A DNA stretch of 64,000 nt, from positions 186,001 through 250,000 of the IMG/VR virus record IMGVR_UViG_3300023174_000042. One strand, written 5' to 3'. The number at the start of each line of letters is the position of its first letter. Within the stretch, counting starts at the first letter, position 1. This DNA comes from a virus. Made by a program: the position numbers and the translations under genes. The notes below the pieces were generated by a model, which saw only the letters and a list, made by a program, of their open reading frames with translations, had not been told where the DNA came from and did no database searches. Below, piece by piece: positions 42,650-50,939 of the stretch.

Positions 42650-43501
42650 TTATTTTTTTTGAATTGAGATTTTATATTTGTATTCGTTTGCTACACCCAA
42701 ATTCAAATTTTTCGATTTTCCCCATTTTTTAATTATTTGTTCAAGTTCTGAAACATAAATTTCAGGAACTTTGGTGGCAACTCTAATTTGTTTTACATTA
42801 GTTGGATTTGGTGTTGGATTTGGAATTATATCATTTTTTTTAGGAGCATTTTTTTGATATAAATAACCAGGAGTTCTTGTATTGTCACCAATGTCACCTT
42901 TAGGGTCAATATCTATCATTTTAGTTCCTGAAATAACCATATTAACATTTTGTGCAGTTTCTGGATTATCAAAATTTGAAACTTTAGCGGTGCCTTTTAC
43001 AATCTTTACGTTTGGTAAATTCAAACTATTTAAATATGCGACCATGTTGTCTCTTCTTTTTGCGGCTAACTCTTCATTTTTTTTCTTAGCCTCAGGAGAT
43101 CCTGCTTTGAAATTACCCCATTGTGTATCGGAACTTGATCCGTTCACTGTCACAGTTCCACCTCCTTGTTGATTTATATTTCGGATTTGAAAAACCGCAT
43201 CTTTAACTTTTTGTGAATTCGGGTCGATTTGATCTTGTCCCGATTTAAAATTGTTACTACCTTCAACTTTTATAACTTGTGGAATACTTCCTTTTTTTCC
43301 TAAAGCTCTCATTCTATCCACACTACTCATAGAACTATTTGGATAATTTGCGTAATCTGTTGTAGTCATCAGAGGCCCTTTGTAATTTTTGTCGAACATA
43401 TTTGTTTTATCATCTTCTGTTATTGATTTGCCAGACTTTTTAAACTCATGTAGGAGTAAAATTCTTTTTTTTTCGTAATTATCAACTTTTAAACTTTTCA
43501 T
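42650..43501 (-). CDS. Tagged protein with OmpA-like segment
   Basis: The 283-residue protein begins MKSLKVDNYEKKRILLLHEF then SITED, a variant of the EKQRIL tag. Residues about 110-190 (GTVTVNGSSSDTQWGNF, EELAAKRRDNMVAYLNSLNL, VKIVKGTAKV) resemble an OmpA-type peptidoglycan-binding fold, with the RR-DN helix in place. A proline-rich linker and a final beta segment follow. Confidence 0.75.
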   Translation of the reverse strand: MKSLKVDNYEKKRILLLHEFKKSGKSITEDDKTNMFDKNYKGPLMTTTDYANYPNSSMSSVDRMRALGKKGSIPQVIKVEGSNNFKSGQDQIDPNSQKVKDAVFQIRNINQQGGGTVTVNGSSSDTQWGNFKAGSPEAKKKNEELAAKRRDNMVAYLNSLNLPNVKIVKGTAKVSNFDNPETAQNVNMVISGTKMIDIDPKGDIGDNTRTPGYLYQKNAPKKNDIIPNPTPNPTNVKQIRVATKVPEIYVSELEQIIKKWGKSKNLNLGVANEYKYKISIQKK

Positions 43502-43548
43502 ACTTTTGTTTTATAATAAATATTCAGAAATTTTTATTTATTTATTGT

Positions 43549-44040
43549 TTATAATAAATCATTAAGATTTTTCCATTTTTTACATTTACTTTTTTTGGGA
43601 ATCATGGCCACAATGATAATGATTAAAATAAAAATTCCAATCGCAATTAAAATTCCAGGAGAGACCGCAATTGTTCCTATCATAATTGCCTCAGTTAGTT
43701 GTTCTTTTACTTCTTCCTTTTTCTGAGATTTTTTTAATGATAAAAAGGCATCCTTAACTTTTTTGAATGTTTCTTTCAATTTTGTTTTATTTTGTGGGTC
43801 ATGAGCCCAATCCCAAATTTTGGATAAAATTGTGTCATGTTCTTGATTTCCGGTTTTTGGAGGAGAGCAAATAGGATTGGATTTATCCAAAACATTTTTA
43901 ACTTCAACATTCAAACCTTCCAAATTTGACAAATTTTGTATTTTACTTAAATCCGATGCTTGATCTATTTTTGTTTCCTCTTCATTTAACAAACCCATCA
44001 TTTGTCTAATTGTATTTATTTCATTTAATAAATTATTCAT
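43549..44040 (-). CDS. Tagged membrane protein (MGLLNEE tag)
   Basis: The 163-residue protein begins MNNLLNEINTIRQMMGLLNE then E (LNE site), the same tag sub-type as the endolysin at 62141. A helical lysine-rich middle is followed by a long hydrophobic helix near the C-terminus (ILIAIGIFILIIIIVAMIPK). Function unknown. Confidence 0.8.
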   Translation of the reverse strand: MNNLLNEINTIRQMMGLLNEEETKIDQASDLSKIQNLSNLEGLNVEVKNVLDKSNPICSPPKTGNQEHDTILSKIWDWAHDPQNKTKLKETFKKVKDAFLSLKKSQKKEEVKEQLTEAIMIGTIAVSPGILIAIGIFILIIIIVAMIPKKSKCKKWKNLNDLL

Positions 44041-44062
44041 TTTGATTTTTTTTTAATAAATA

Positions 44063-44401
44063 TTACTTTTTTACAAAACAGAAAGGTTTTCCGTCTTTCA
44101 TTATTGTAATACCAAGTTCGTCTGAAGGTGCTTTAGGATCAAATGTTAAATCAACATTATTAACTCTCTTACTTTCTTCATCTTTTAGAGAGTGTGTGTT
44201 GAAAGAAACCATGGTTGTATCTGACTTCATCATCATAGAAAAACAATCAGGAAGTATGTTAAAATCAGGAATAGGTCGTCTGTAATCCATTTTATCGGGC
44301 TGAACACCTGGTAGGTTAGAAAATTCCATTTCATTTATTAATTGTCCTCTTTTGTAGTCAAGAAGATATTTGATTTGAGACAGTTGTTCTTGGATATTCA
44401 T
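44063..44401 (-). CDS. Tagged hypothetical protein (MNIQEQ tag)
   Basis: The start was placed at ATG 44401 (MNIQEQLSQIKYLLDYKRGQ), preceded by GATATTTATTTAT, since the longer frame begins at GTG upstream of that motif. The product is 112 residues. LINE follows the tag helix (an INE site). The rest is a small beta domain. Confidence 0.78.
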   Translation of the reverse strand: MNIQEQLSQIKYLLDYKRGQLINEMEFSNLPGVQPDKMDYRRPIPDFNILPDCFSMMMKSDTTMVSFNTHSLKDEESKRVNNVDLTFDPKAPSDELGITIMKDGKPFCFVKK

Positions 44402-44412
44402 ATAAATAAATA

Positions 44413-44712
44413 TCACAAAGGTAGTTCTTCAAAAAAGTCAATATATTCAACTCCTTTAAAAATCATTTGTTCTGAATATCTTTCTTTAATCCAAATTGAA
44501 AATTGTTTAATAAATTCGTCTCGGTGAAGCGGAATAAAAGATGAAAAATCAAGTTCTATGTCCCTTAAAGTTTTAATTTCTTTAGTAGAAGGGTAATAAA
44601 CAATTAGAGGTGAATTTTTATTGTCTATTGTATAAAATATGAAAACCATTTTACCAAAAAATTTTGATTCTACGGGAAATAACTCACCGTAAACCAAATC
44701 AAATAATTTCAT
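44413..44712 (-). CDS. Hypothetical protein with host-type promoter
   Basis: I chose ATG 44712 (MKLFDLVYGELFPVESKFFG, 99 residues), because TATATTTG (44734-44741) leaves no leader for the upstream ATG at 44727, though that start is possible. The product looks like a small alpha/beta protein with no recognised motif. It lacks the N-terminal tag, unlike its neighbours. Confidence 0.7.
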   Translation of the reverse strand: MKLFDLVYGELFPVESKFFGKMVFIFYTIDNKNSPLIVYYPSTKEIKTLRDIELDFSSFIPLHRDEFIKQFSIWIKERYSEQMIFKGVEYIDFFEELPL

Positions 44713-44759
44713 ACTTGCCTTTTTCATTCTAAACAAATATAAAATAAAAAAATCAAAAA

Positions 44760-45236
44760 TTAAACTTCTCTAATGTCGTCAATCCAATCATCAACCCAAT
44801 CAGAATCGATTACTTCTGAATCAATTTCTTCACCATTATACGGTTCATAAAAACCATCAGATTGCATTTCTTGTAACATACCTTTTGTTATTGGAATATA
44901 ACTATCATATGTGTTTAAATATGTGTCTTGAATTCTTGCGTTTCTTTCGTAAACATGAGTAATTTCATAACTTTTCAACTTAGGTCTTTTGATTGGTTCA
45001 GTTGCGAACTCAGGATTTTCAAGTAAAATGTAAATAATGTAAGTAACATCTTCGAACTCAGATTCTAAACCAAAAGTTTCTAATTCTGATTCAATTGGTC
45101 CGTAAGCCTCAATAAACCTATCTTCATAATCTTCAAGTAGATCATCTAAAGACACACCTTTATTTTCTAATGTTTCAACTATACTAATTAAAATTGGTCT
45201 AAGCGCTTTATCGGGATATTGTTCTATTTTTCTCAT
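44760..45236 (-). CDS. Hypothetical acidic protein, paralogue of the 269-727 product
   Basis: The 158-residue protein shares the LKSYEITHVYERNARIQ ... NTYDSYI core with the product at 269-727, 44 kb away. The acidic C-terminus (DSDWVDDWIDDIREV) parallels that protein's acidic end. Its start overlaps the stop of 45233-45634 by 4 bases. Function unknown. Confidence 0.8.
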   Translation of the reverse strand: MRKIEQYPDKALRPILISIVETLENKGVSLDDLLEDYEDRFIEAYGPIESELETFGLESEFEDVTYIIYILLENPEFATEPIKRPKLKSYEITHVYERNARIQDTYLNTYDSYIPITKGMLQEMQSDGFYEPYNGEEIDSEVIDSDWVDDWIDDIREV

Positions 45237-45634
45237 AAATTGTCATTAATATTTTTAATTTTTTCATCGTATTCTTCACTAAATTGTATTTTAACAATTT
45301 TAATTCCAATGTATTCATCACCAAAAAAATACGACATTTCTTCTCTAATTAAATTAGTCAAATAATTATTTAATCTATAATCTTTATCTAAATTATTTTT
45401 TAATGCTTTAAACACATGAAAAATTTTTGTAGCTCTTTCATCACCATCAATAATTTCAACTAGCACATCTAAATAATCTTGATATTCTCCAACAGAAATC
45501 ATTCTTCTTTGACCTGTTATTATAAATTGAAATTGAAAATTTATTTTAAGATCAGTAACAATATCTCCGTCATAATCAAAAACCATGTCTTTGATTACAT
45601 TATTTATTTTTTTTATGTGTTTTTCTGAAATCAT
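45233..45634 (-). CDS. Hypothetical small alpha/beta protein
   Basis: The 133-residue protein begins MISEKHIKKINNVIKDMVFD and has alternating helix/strand composition similar to the many 100-130-residue orphans of the 46-62 kb array. An ISE triplet at the extreme N-terminus may be coincidental. It is translationally coupled to 44760-45236 and lies 5 bases from 45640. Confidence 0.75.
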   Translation of the reverse strand: MISEKHIKKINNVIKDMVFDYDGDIVTDLKINFQFQFIITGQRRMISVGEYQDYLDVLVEIIDGDERATKIFHVFKALKNNLDKDYRLNNYLTNLIREEMSYFFGDEYIGIKIVKIQFSEEYDEKIKNINDNL

Positions 45635-45639
45635 ATAAT

Positions 45640-46500
45640 TTACATAAACTTACTTATATAGTAATCAATCAATTCCTTAATTGGCTCGATTAACAATTTA
45701 GGATATTCATTATTTAAAAAATTAATTAGTTCTGAAATAGACTCAAAACTTTTTGGGGTATAACTTGTTTGAAAACCTTGATTGTCATACATATCATAAT
45801 AATCACCAGATTCCCTATCTTCAAAATATCCTCCTTCAACAGGAGTTCTACACTCACCATTCCAATAAGGTGTTGCAAACCCACTTAACATGTAGTCTGG
45901 ATTGTAATATTCAAAAGTAATAGCACCACCAAAAGTGTCCCAATTTAGAACTAAATCTACAGTTCCGTCATCAAAACTATGTTTTTTATTTACTAAATCA
46001 GTATAATTAAAAAGTATTCTAACTAATTTTTCAGCAAAATCACAATTAATATGCATTTTTTTATCTTTTAATAAAAAAATTATTTGTTCTAAAGATAATC
46101 CTGTCAATTCTGAAATTTCTTTAAAATCCATACCATCATTATACATTTTATAAATGAGTTTTGAATTTTTATCAAAAGTTGATTCATTAATATTTTTTTC
46201 TAAACGAGACATAAAGTAATCTTTAATTTTCGTGTAATATTCATTTGTAATATATCGTTGGGTTTGGTTTCTTAATGTCACTTTTTCATCTCCTGTAAGT
46301 TTTGTTTGATTTGCAATTTCATTTGCTAATTTCATTACAACAGTGGATTCAAATGAACGGTAAAGTCTTTTGTCTAAAGGAGTGTTATAATTACCTTGTA
46401 AGTAACTGTAGACTAAATCCATAGTAGGATCAATTAATCTTTCAATTTCACCGATTCGTCTAATAAGACCAAGTTGATTTTCTGAAATTAATATTTTCAT
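45640..46500 (-). CDS. Tagged protein with helix-turn-helix-like segment
   Basis: The 286-residue protein begins MKILISENQLGLIRRIGEIE (ISE; MKII.TEDQ tag class). Residues about 120-150 (YNDGMDFKEISELTGLSLEQ) read as a helix-turn-helix. The C-terminal domain is Tyr/Gly/Asp-rich (GGYFEDRESGDYYDMYDNQG). It could bind DNA, but regulation is not shown. Confidence 0.75.
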   Translation of the reverse strand: MKILISENQLGLIRRIGEIERLIDPTMDLVYSYLQGNYNTPLDKRLYRSFESTVVMKLANEIANQTKLTGDEKVTLRNQTQRYITNEYYTKIKDYFMSRLEKNINESTFDKNSKLIYKMYNDGMDFKEISELTGLSLEQIIFLLKDKKMHINCDFAEKLVRILFNYTDLVNKKHSFDDGTVDLVLNWDTFGGAITFEYYNPDYMLSGFATPYWNGECRTPVEGGYFEDRESGDYYDMYDNQGFQTSYTPKSFESISELINFLNNEYPKLLIEPIKELIDYYISKFM

Positions 46501-46556
46501 ATATTATAAATACAGTAGAAAACAAAAAACCCCACTTGTTATAAATGGTGCCAAAC

Positions 46557-46727
46557 TTAAAAAAAAATACTAAACAGAATATTTTTTAAATCAACCAAAA
46601 TAAATGGAAAGTATCTATAAACTAAGTAAATTCCTAGTATGATTAAAATTACACGATAAAATTTTTTGATTAGGTATCTAACTAAAAGAATTGCTAAAAT
46701 TAAAAAAATGATAAGAGAAATTGACAT
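46557..46727 (-). CDS. Small membrane protein (56 residues)
   Basis: ATG at 46727, TAA at 46557-46559. Two hydrophobic stretches (ISLIIFLILAILLVRYLI; YRVILIILGIYLVYRYFPFI) with a basic hinge between them. Supported by continuous frame and composition. Confidence 0.55.
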   Translation of the reverse strand: MSISLIIFLILAILLVRYLIKKFYRVILIILGIYLVYRYFPFILVDLKNILFSIFF

Positions 46728-46780
46728 TGTATGATTATATTTTTACAAATATAAATATTTTTTTTTATTCACAAAAAAAA

Positions 46781-46906
46781 TCATTCATTTTTTTCATCAT
46801 TATCGTTTCTGACATTTTTTTTCACGATTTTTTTAAATTTTTTAAACTTAAGTGTGTCTTTTGATATTCCTGATGAAGAGTGTTCTCTAATTTTTGGTTT
46901 TTTCAT
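46781..46906 (-). CDS. Small basic peptide (41 residues)
   Basis: ATG at 46906, TGA at 46781-46783. It begins MKKPKIREHSSSGISKDTLK and then has a Lys/Phe-rich helix, highly basic. Could bind nucleic acid. Low support beyond open frame. Confidence 0.45.
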   Translation of the reverse strand: MKKPKIREHSSSGISKDTLKFKKFKKIVKKNVRNDNDEKNE

Positions 46907-46970
46907 TTCATTAGATAATTTAACATTAAATATTTAAGATCATCAAATGTTTTATTTTTTAAAAAGACCA

Positions 46971-47049
46971 AAAAAAAACCCGAAGGGTTCAGGTCAAAAA
47001 ATTTCCGACGTAGTCGGGAAGTGGTTTCCGGCACCCCACACAAAGGAAG
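46971..47049 (-). ncRNA. Three-hairpin RNA motif ending in a terminator, copy 1
   Basis: Minus strand: CTTCCTTTGTGTGGGGTGCCGGAAACC..., hairpin CCGAC-TAC-GTCGG, then AACCCTTCGGGTT and a long T run. It is closely related to copy 2 at 48036-48112, with compensating changes in the stems. The loop string GCCGGAAAC is identical in both. Confidence 0.65.
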
Positions 47050-47082
47050 AAAAATAAAAAACCCCCAATAATAATTAAAAAT

Positions 47083-47241
47083 TTATGAATTATTTGATTT
47101 ATCATATATAATCCAAAAAACCCAATATAAAATTTGATAACAACCAATTAAATTAATTATTTGTTTTGGCAAATATATAAAAGAAACAATTGTTAAAACA
47201 ATTACAAAAAATATATATAAAAACTTTTTTAAAATCACCAT
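47083..47241 (-). CDS. Small membrane protein (52 residues)
   Basis: ATG at 47241 overlaps the end of the 47235 gene; TAA at 47083-47085. Hydrophobic helices LKKFLYIFFVIVLTIVSFIY and YQILYWVFWIIY. Translational coupling supports it. Confidence 0.55.
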   Translation of the reverse strand: MVILKKFLYIFFVIVLTIVSFIYLPKQIINLIGCYQILYWVFWIIYDKSNNS

Positions 47242-47645
47242 TTAATTCTTTTATTTTTTTTGACATTAAAATTGTATTTGACTAACACAGGATTTCCTAT
47301 AAGATCGGATTTTTTCTCATAAAAAAATTCAACACAATCAATATTAAGTTTTGTTTTTTCATTAACATAAGATAAAATGGTTCTTGAAAACATTTTTTTT
47401 CTTGTGATAGCTTTTGATATAAAACTTTCAATTTCATCTAAGATGTCTGTAGAAACATACATATCTTTTTTGCAACCTGGCATTCTTCCCGCTTTAGTAT
47501 AAACTGTAAAAATATCCTCACCATCCTTTGATATTATATGAATTATACTATCCTTTTTTTTATATGAAATGTTTGGTCCATAAAAATTATCTAATAATTT
47601 AAAAACCACTTTTTTATATTGATCTTCTGTAACAATAATTTTCAT
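47235..47645 (-). CDS. Tagged hypothetical protein (MKIIVTEDQY tag)
   Basis: The start was placed at ATG 47645 (MKIIVTEDQYKKVVFKLLDN), one base after the upstream gene ends; the longer frame overlaps that gene by 100 bases. The product is 136 residues, basic at the C-terminus (NFNVKKNKRIKW). This tag sub-type is shared with 33701, 45640, 47647, 50607 and 51417. No domain recognised. Confidence 0.78.
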   Translation of the reverse strand: MKIIVTEDQYKKVVFKLLDNFYGPNISYKKKDSIIHIISKDGEDIFTVYTKAGRMPGCKKDMYVSTDILDEIESFISKAITRKKMFSRTILSYVNEKTKLNIDCVEFFYEKKSDLIGNPVLVKYNFNVKKNKRIKW

Positions 47646-47646
47646 A

Positions 47647-47970
47647 TTAATCTTTTGACATTTGTTTAACAAAATAAACATCTCGAATCGGATACCAAAA
47701 CTTATTTTGAATCCAAATTTTAATAACTTCTTTTGCTTTTTCTTCATCCAAGTCTGAGGTCATATCTATTAATTCATCAACATACTTTTTAAAAAAATAA
47801 ACATCTTCACTTCTTTCACTATAAGTAAAAATTCTAATATCCCCAATATAATATAGTTTATAACCTCTTTCAGATTTTTCTTTATTTAATTCAATACCTT
47901 TAAGTATTAAATCCAAACTCTTCAAGTAGAATAACAGATTTAGTTGCGATTCTGAAATAATAATTTTCAT
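47647..47970 (-). CDS. Tagged hypothetical protein (MKIIISESQL tag)
   Basis: The 107-residue protein begins MKIIISESQLNLLFYLKSLD (ISE site). A small alpha/beta body includes YYIGDIRIFTYSERSEDVYF. GATATTTATTTATATG-type sequence precedes the start. It is first of a three-gene run (47970 to 47083) ended by the three-hairpin motif copy 1. Confidence 0.78.
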   Translation of the reverse strand: MKIIISESQLNLLFYLKSLDLILKGIELNKEKSERGYKLYYIGDIRIFTYSERSEDVYFFKKYVDELIDMTSDLDEEKAKEVIKIWIQNKFWYPIRDVYFVKQMSKD

Positions 47971-48035
47971 ATAAATAAATATAGTGTTCGACCTCTTTTT
48001 TTAATGAACCATTTTAATAAGTTATAATATAAAAC

Positions 48036-48112
48036 AAAAAAACCCCGAAGGGTTTAAGTCAAAAATTTTCGACGAAGTCGTAGGGGGTTTCCGGCCCCCC
48101 ACACAAAGGAAG
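48036..48112 (-). ncRNA. Three-hairpin RNA motif ending in a terminator, copy 2
   Basis: Minus strand: CTTCCTTTGTGTGGGGGGCCGGAAACCCCC, CGAC-TTC-GTCG, then AAACCC-TTCG-GGGTTT with a T run. It lies about 1 kb from copy 1, with the same order and the same 5' CTTCCTTTGTGTGGGG box. Confidence 0.68.
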
Positions 48113-48151
48113 AAAATAAAAAAAAGTATTTTATTTTTTTATAAAATAAAA

Positions 48152-48457
48152 TTAATAATCTTCACCCATTTCATCACCCATAGGGTTTCTCAAACTTTCT
48201 GATCCCCAATTTGGATTTCTATGTTTGGAAGCAACTTCCATATTATTCATTTCTAGTTTGATTGCATGTTGTAAAGCCTTCAAATCATCCATAATTTCTT
48301 CAGGAGTTCTTGCCCCCAACATTCCACCTCTTTCTCTTAAAAAAGAATCTACCGCCTTCATAGCACTTGGTAAATTACTCATTTCGCCACTTTCTTTAAT
48401 TACACGTCTAACAATTCTTGTTAAATCTCTTTCGTTTAATCTTACAGTTCTTTTCAT
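48152..48457 (-). CDS. Tagged small protein (MKRTVRLNERDLTRIV tag)
   Basis: The 101-residue protein begins MKRTVRLNERDLTRIVRRVI then KES (IKE site). The body is helical and ends NPMGDEMGEDY. It belongs to the largest tag sub-type. TATTTATAAATA lies upstream in an A/T-rich spacer. Function unknown. Confidence 0.8.
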   Translation of the reverse strand: MKRTVRLNERDLTRIVRRVIKESGEMSNLPSAMKAVDSFLRERGGMLGARTPEEIMDDLKALQHAIKLEMNNMEVASKHRNPNWGSESLRNPMGDEMGEDY

Positions 48458-48635
48458 AACTTTATTTTTTTTTATTATTTATTTATTTATAAATATATCA
48501 TAAAATAAAAAACCCCCACTTTAAGGGAGAGGATTTAATTTTCAATTATCCGATATACGGTGTTTTTTTTAAAAATTAGTAGAAATTTAAAATTGGTCTT
48601 TATATTTATCGATATCTGAAATAATTTGTTTTTTA

Positions 48636-49064
48636 CTAAAAATCTTGATCATCATCATTATACATATGATCTCCCCACTGATAAGGTTTTTCACTTTCAA
48701 CCCACATACGATTTTTACCGTGGGACCCCTTTCTAATTCCTATCTTTATACTTTTAATTCCATTTTTTGAAATACCTTTAACGATTTCAAAAAAAGTTTT
48801 TTTAACATCAGAAAAATCCATAGAAACCTTGTCTCTTTGATACATAATGTCAGCATCAGATTTATTCATATATGCGCCATATAAATCTTTAATAACATTT
48901 TTTAATTGTTGATCATTTGAATTTTCTACTTCATCCATGACATCTTCAATATCATCTTTTGAAGGTTCTCCCAAGAAGGTTCTTCTTAAAAAATTTGTTT
49001 CAGAAATAACACGTTTAACAATACGAGTTAAATCTCTTTCTGTTAGTCTTACAATTCTTTTCAT
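48636..49064 (-). CDS. Tagged hypothetical protein (MKRIVRLTERDLTRIV tag)
   Basis: The start was placed at ATG 49064 (MKRIVRLTERDLTRIVKRVI then SET, an ISE site), since the longer frame would translate the promoter motif. The product is 142 residues. The central acidic helix (KDDIEDVMDEVENSNDQQ) is followed by a basic region (IKIGIRKGSHGKNRMWVES). Function unknown. Confidence 0.8.
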   Translation of the reverse strand: MKRIVRLTERDLTRIVKRVISETNFLRRTFLGEPSKDDIEDVMDEVENSNDQQLKNVIKDLYGAYMNKSDADIMYQRDKVSMDFSDVKKTFFEIVKGISKNGIKSIKIGIRKGSHGKNRMWVESEKPYQWGDHMYNDDDQDF

Positions 49065-49131
49065 AATATTTTTATTTATAAATATATTATAAAACAAAAA
49101 ACCCCACTTTAAGGGAGGGGGGGTTTTTTTA

Positions 49132-49530
49132 TTATCCTTTATTAGCTGTTTTTTTAAATTTATAAGTTTTGTAATCTCCTAAATCTTTTAAAATTTTGTT
49201 GTGGTCTACAAGGTAATCAGGTGGTGATAAAGGGTATGTTTTATTTATTATGGTTTTTCCATTAACAGATACAATCAACTGTATCTTTTTAGAACTTGAG
49301 CTATAGTAGATATAAGCACCATTACTATCATCACCTTTACTTAAACCATTAAATACACCATCAGGACCAAGGACACTACTAGCATTATTTAGTTTTTCAA
49401 ACCCGTATGGGGTAAGTGCTTGAGCAAGATGATACATAGGACTATGTGTTCCACCTTCCATTTCTTCATTAATAACTCGTCTTACAATTCGAGCCAAGTC
49501 TGATTCTGTTAATCTTACAATTCTTTTCAT
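49132..49530 (-). CDS. Tagged hypothetical protein (MKRIVRLTESDLARIV tag, cassette A)
   Basis: Start ATG 49530: MKRIVRLTESDLARIVRRVI then NEE (INE site). The product is 132 residues. After the tag comes a small domain including GFEKLNNASSVLGPDGVFNG. Its promoter, leader and tag-coding DNA are nearly identical to those of 49706-50047, while the bodies differ except for a related GFxxxxxxDG start. Confidence 0.82.
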   Translation of the reverse strand: MKRIVRLTESDLARIVRRVINEEMEGGTHSPMYHLAQALTPYGFEKLNNASSVLGPDGVFNGLSKGDDSNGAYIYYSSSSKKIQLIVSVNGKTIINKTYPLSPPDYLVDHNKILKDLGDYKTYKFKKTANKG

Positions 49531-49596
49531 AATATTTTTATTTATAAATATATCAATCAAAAAAAAAAAACGATTTTTTTATAAAAATTTTTTTTC
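49459..49596. repeat. Promoter-plus-tag cassette, copy A
   Basis: About 138 bases covering the tag codons, ATG, the palindromic TATTTATAAATA motif and a poly-A/poly-T spacer. Nearly identical to 49975-50113. A more diverged relative lies at 52265-52420. Confidence 0.85.
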
Positions 49597-49705
49597 AGTA
49601 TTTGACCATATTTGAAATGGGGGGGTTAATTTATTTATAAATATATCATAAAATAAAAAACCCCACTGATGAGGTGGGGGATTTAATATGTTGTATGTTT
49701 AATTA

Positions 49706-50047
49706 TTATATTTTTGATGTTATTGTCGAATAAACTTTATCAACCACTCTATGATCTCCACTCACTGTACCATTTACTCCAGGTTTACCGTATCTGAACA
49801 CTCCTCTTAGATTCGATGGATTTTTAATATCAAAATGATAATATTGTACATAACTAGCATTTGGGTCTTTACCTTTTTGTAGCATTTCGTTTCCATCGGG
49901 ATCTGTAGAATATTTAAACCCTTTAGGTTCATAATGGTTTCTTAATTTTTTCCAAACGCAATCAGCGTCGCATCCCATTTCTTCATTAATAACTCGTCTT
50001 ACAATTCGAGCCAAGTCTGATTCTGTTAATCTTATAATTCTTTTCAT
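49706..50047 (-). CDS. Tagged hypothetical protein (MKRIIRLTESDLARIV tag, cassette B)
   Basis: Start ATG 50047: MKRIIRLTESDLARIVRRVI then NEE. The product is 113 residues. The body includes DCVWKKLRNHYEPKGFKYST. Tag and upstream DNA are copy B of the repeated cassette. No function recognised. Confidence 0.82.
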   Translation of the reverse strand: MKRIIRLTESDLARIVRRVINEEMGCDADCVWKKLRNHYEPKGFKYSTDPDGNEMLQKGKDPNASYVQYYHFDIKNPSNLRGVFRYGKPGVNGTVSGDHRVVDKVYSTITSKI

Positions 50048-50113
50048 AATATTTTTATTTATAAATATATCAGTCAAAAAAAAAAAACGATTTTTTTTAT
50101 AAAAATTTTTTTT
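49975..50113. repeat. Promoter-plus-tag cassette, copy B
   Basis: Direct repeat of 49459-49596 with only a handful of differences across about 138 bases, in both coding and non-coding parts. This indicates recent duplication or gene conversion. Confidence 0.85.
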
Positions 50114-50151
50114 GTATTTGGTGTTTATTTGAAAAGGTGGGGTTAATTTAT

Positions 50152-50610
50152 TTATAAATATCTTTCTCTTAGAGTTTCTCTAACAATTCTTTTAATTAAA
50201 GATTCATCAATCACACTTTCACCTTTTCTTTTTTCATCATAACCATAGACAGTTGTATAAACACTGAATGGTAGATCCTCCAAATACTCAAGATAAAAAT
50301 CATCTCTAAGTTCTTGAATATACCAAATGTCGTTATCATAACCACTATCGGCCCAAACAGGATAATAGTCCTCACCATTTTTTGTTATAGAATCAATAAT
50401 AGTATCTATATCACCAACGGCATCTATTCCTTCACCAATAACACTTCTAACGACAATATGAAATTTAAATTCATAGATGATATCACCAAGAACATAGTTA
50501 TATCCATCATAAACATCTTCAGTATCTGTGAGCGTCATTTCAAACTCCTTGTTTTCAAAGAGTTTCTTTAATAAATTTTTTAGTTTTTTATTTCCAATAT
50601 TTATTTTCAT
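50152..50610 (-). CDS. Hypothetical protein with tag-like helix at the C-terminus
   Basis: A 152-residue protein. An N-terminal basic helix MKINIGNKKLKNLLKKLFEN has no clear cleavage site until LFEN. The C-terminus reads GESVIDESLIKRIVRETLRE then RYL, i.e. an IDE site followed by a helix like the RLTESDLARIVRRVI tags. It overlaps 50607-50939 by 4 bases. Function unknown. Confidence 0.75.
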   Translation of the reverse strand: MKINIGNKKLKNLLKKLFENKEFEMTLTDTEDVYDGYNYVLGDIIYEFKFHIVVRSVIGEGIDAVGDIDTIIDSITKNGEDYYPVWADSGYDNDIWYIQELRDDFYLEYLEDLPFSVYTTVYGYDEKRKGESVIDESLIKRIVRETLRERYL

Positions 50611-50939
50611 GGATCAACAAAATTAAACACCCAAACTGCGGTCCATTTACCATCTTTCTTTGGGAATAATGACTCAAACATCTCATCAATATCATTTGTT
50701 ATGGGTGAGTTATCTGATTCTCCATCATGAAATGATTGTTCATGATCATTTGTTTTAATATTAAACCTATACAACGGAACCTTATATGATTTCGGATGTC
50801 TAAACATAAATGGTTCAACTTTAACACCATCGATTCCTTCATACCAAGGATATTCAGATAGAATATAATCAATATATTTTTCAAATACTTTGATCTTTCT
50901 AAGAGACTCCGCTTGATCTTCAGTTATAATGATTTTCAT
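50607..50939 (-). CDS. Tagged hypothetical protein (MKIIITEDQ tag)
   Basis: The 110-residue protein begins MKIIITEDQAESLRKIKVFE. The body has YKVPLYRFNIKTNDHEQSFH and ends WTAVWVFNFVDP. It overlaps both neighbours by 4 bases, making a three-gene coupled set with 50936-51331 and 50152-50610. Confidence 0.78.
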   Translation of the reverse strand: MKIIITEDQAESLRKIKVFEKYIDYILSEYPWYEGIDGVKVEPFMFRHPKSYKVPLYRFNIKTNDHEQSFHDGESDNSPITNDIDEMFESLFPKKDGKWTAVWVFNFVDP

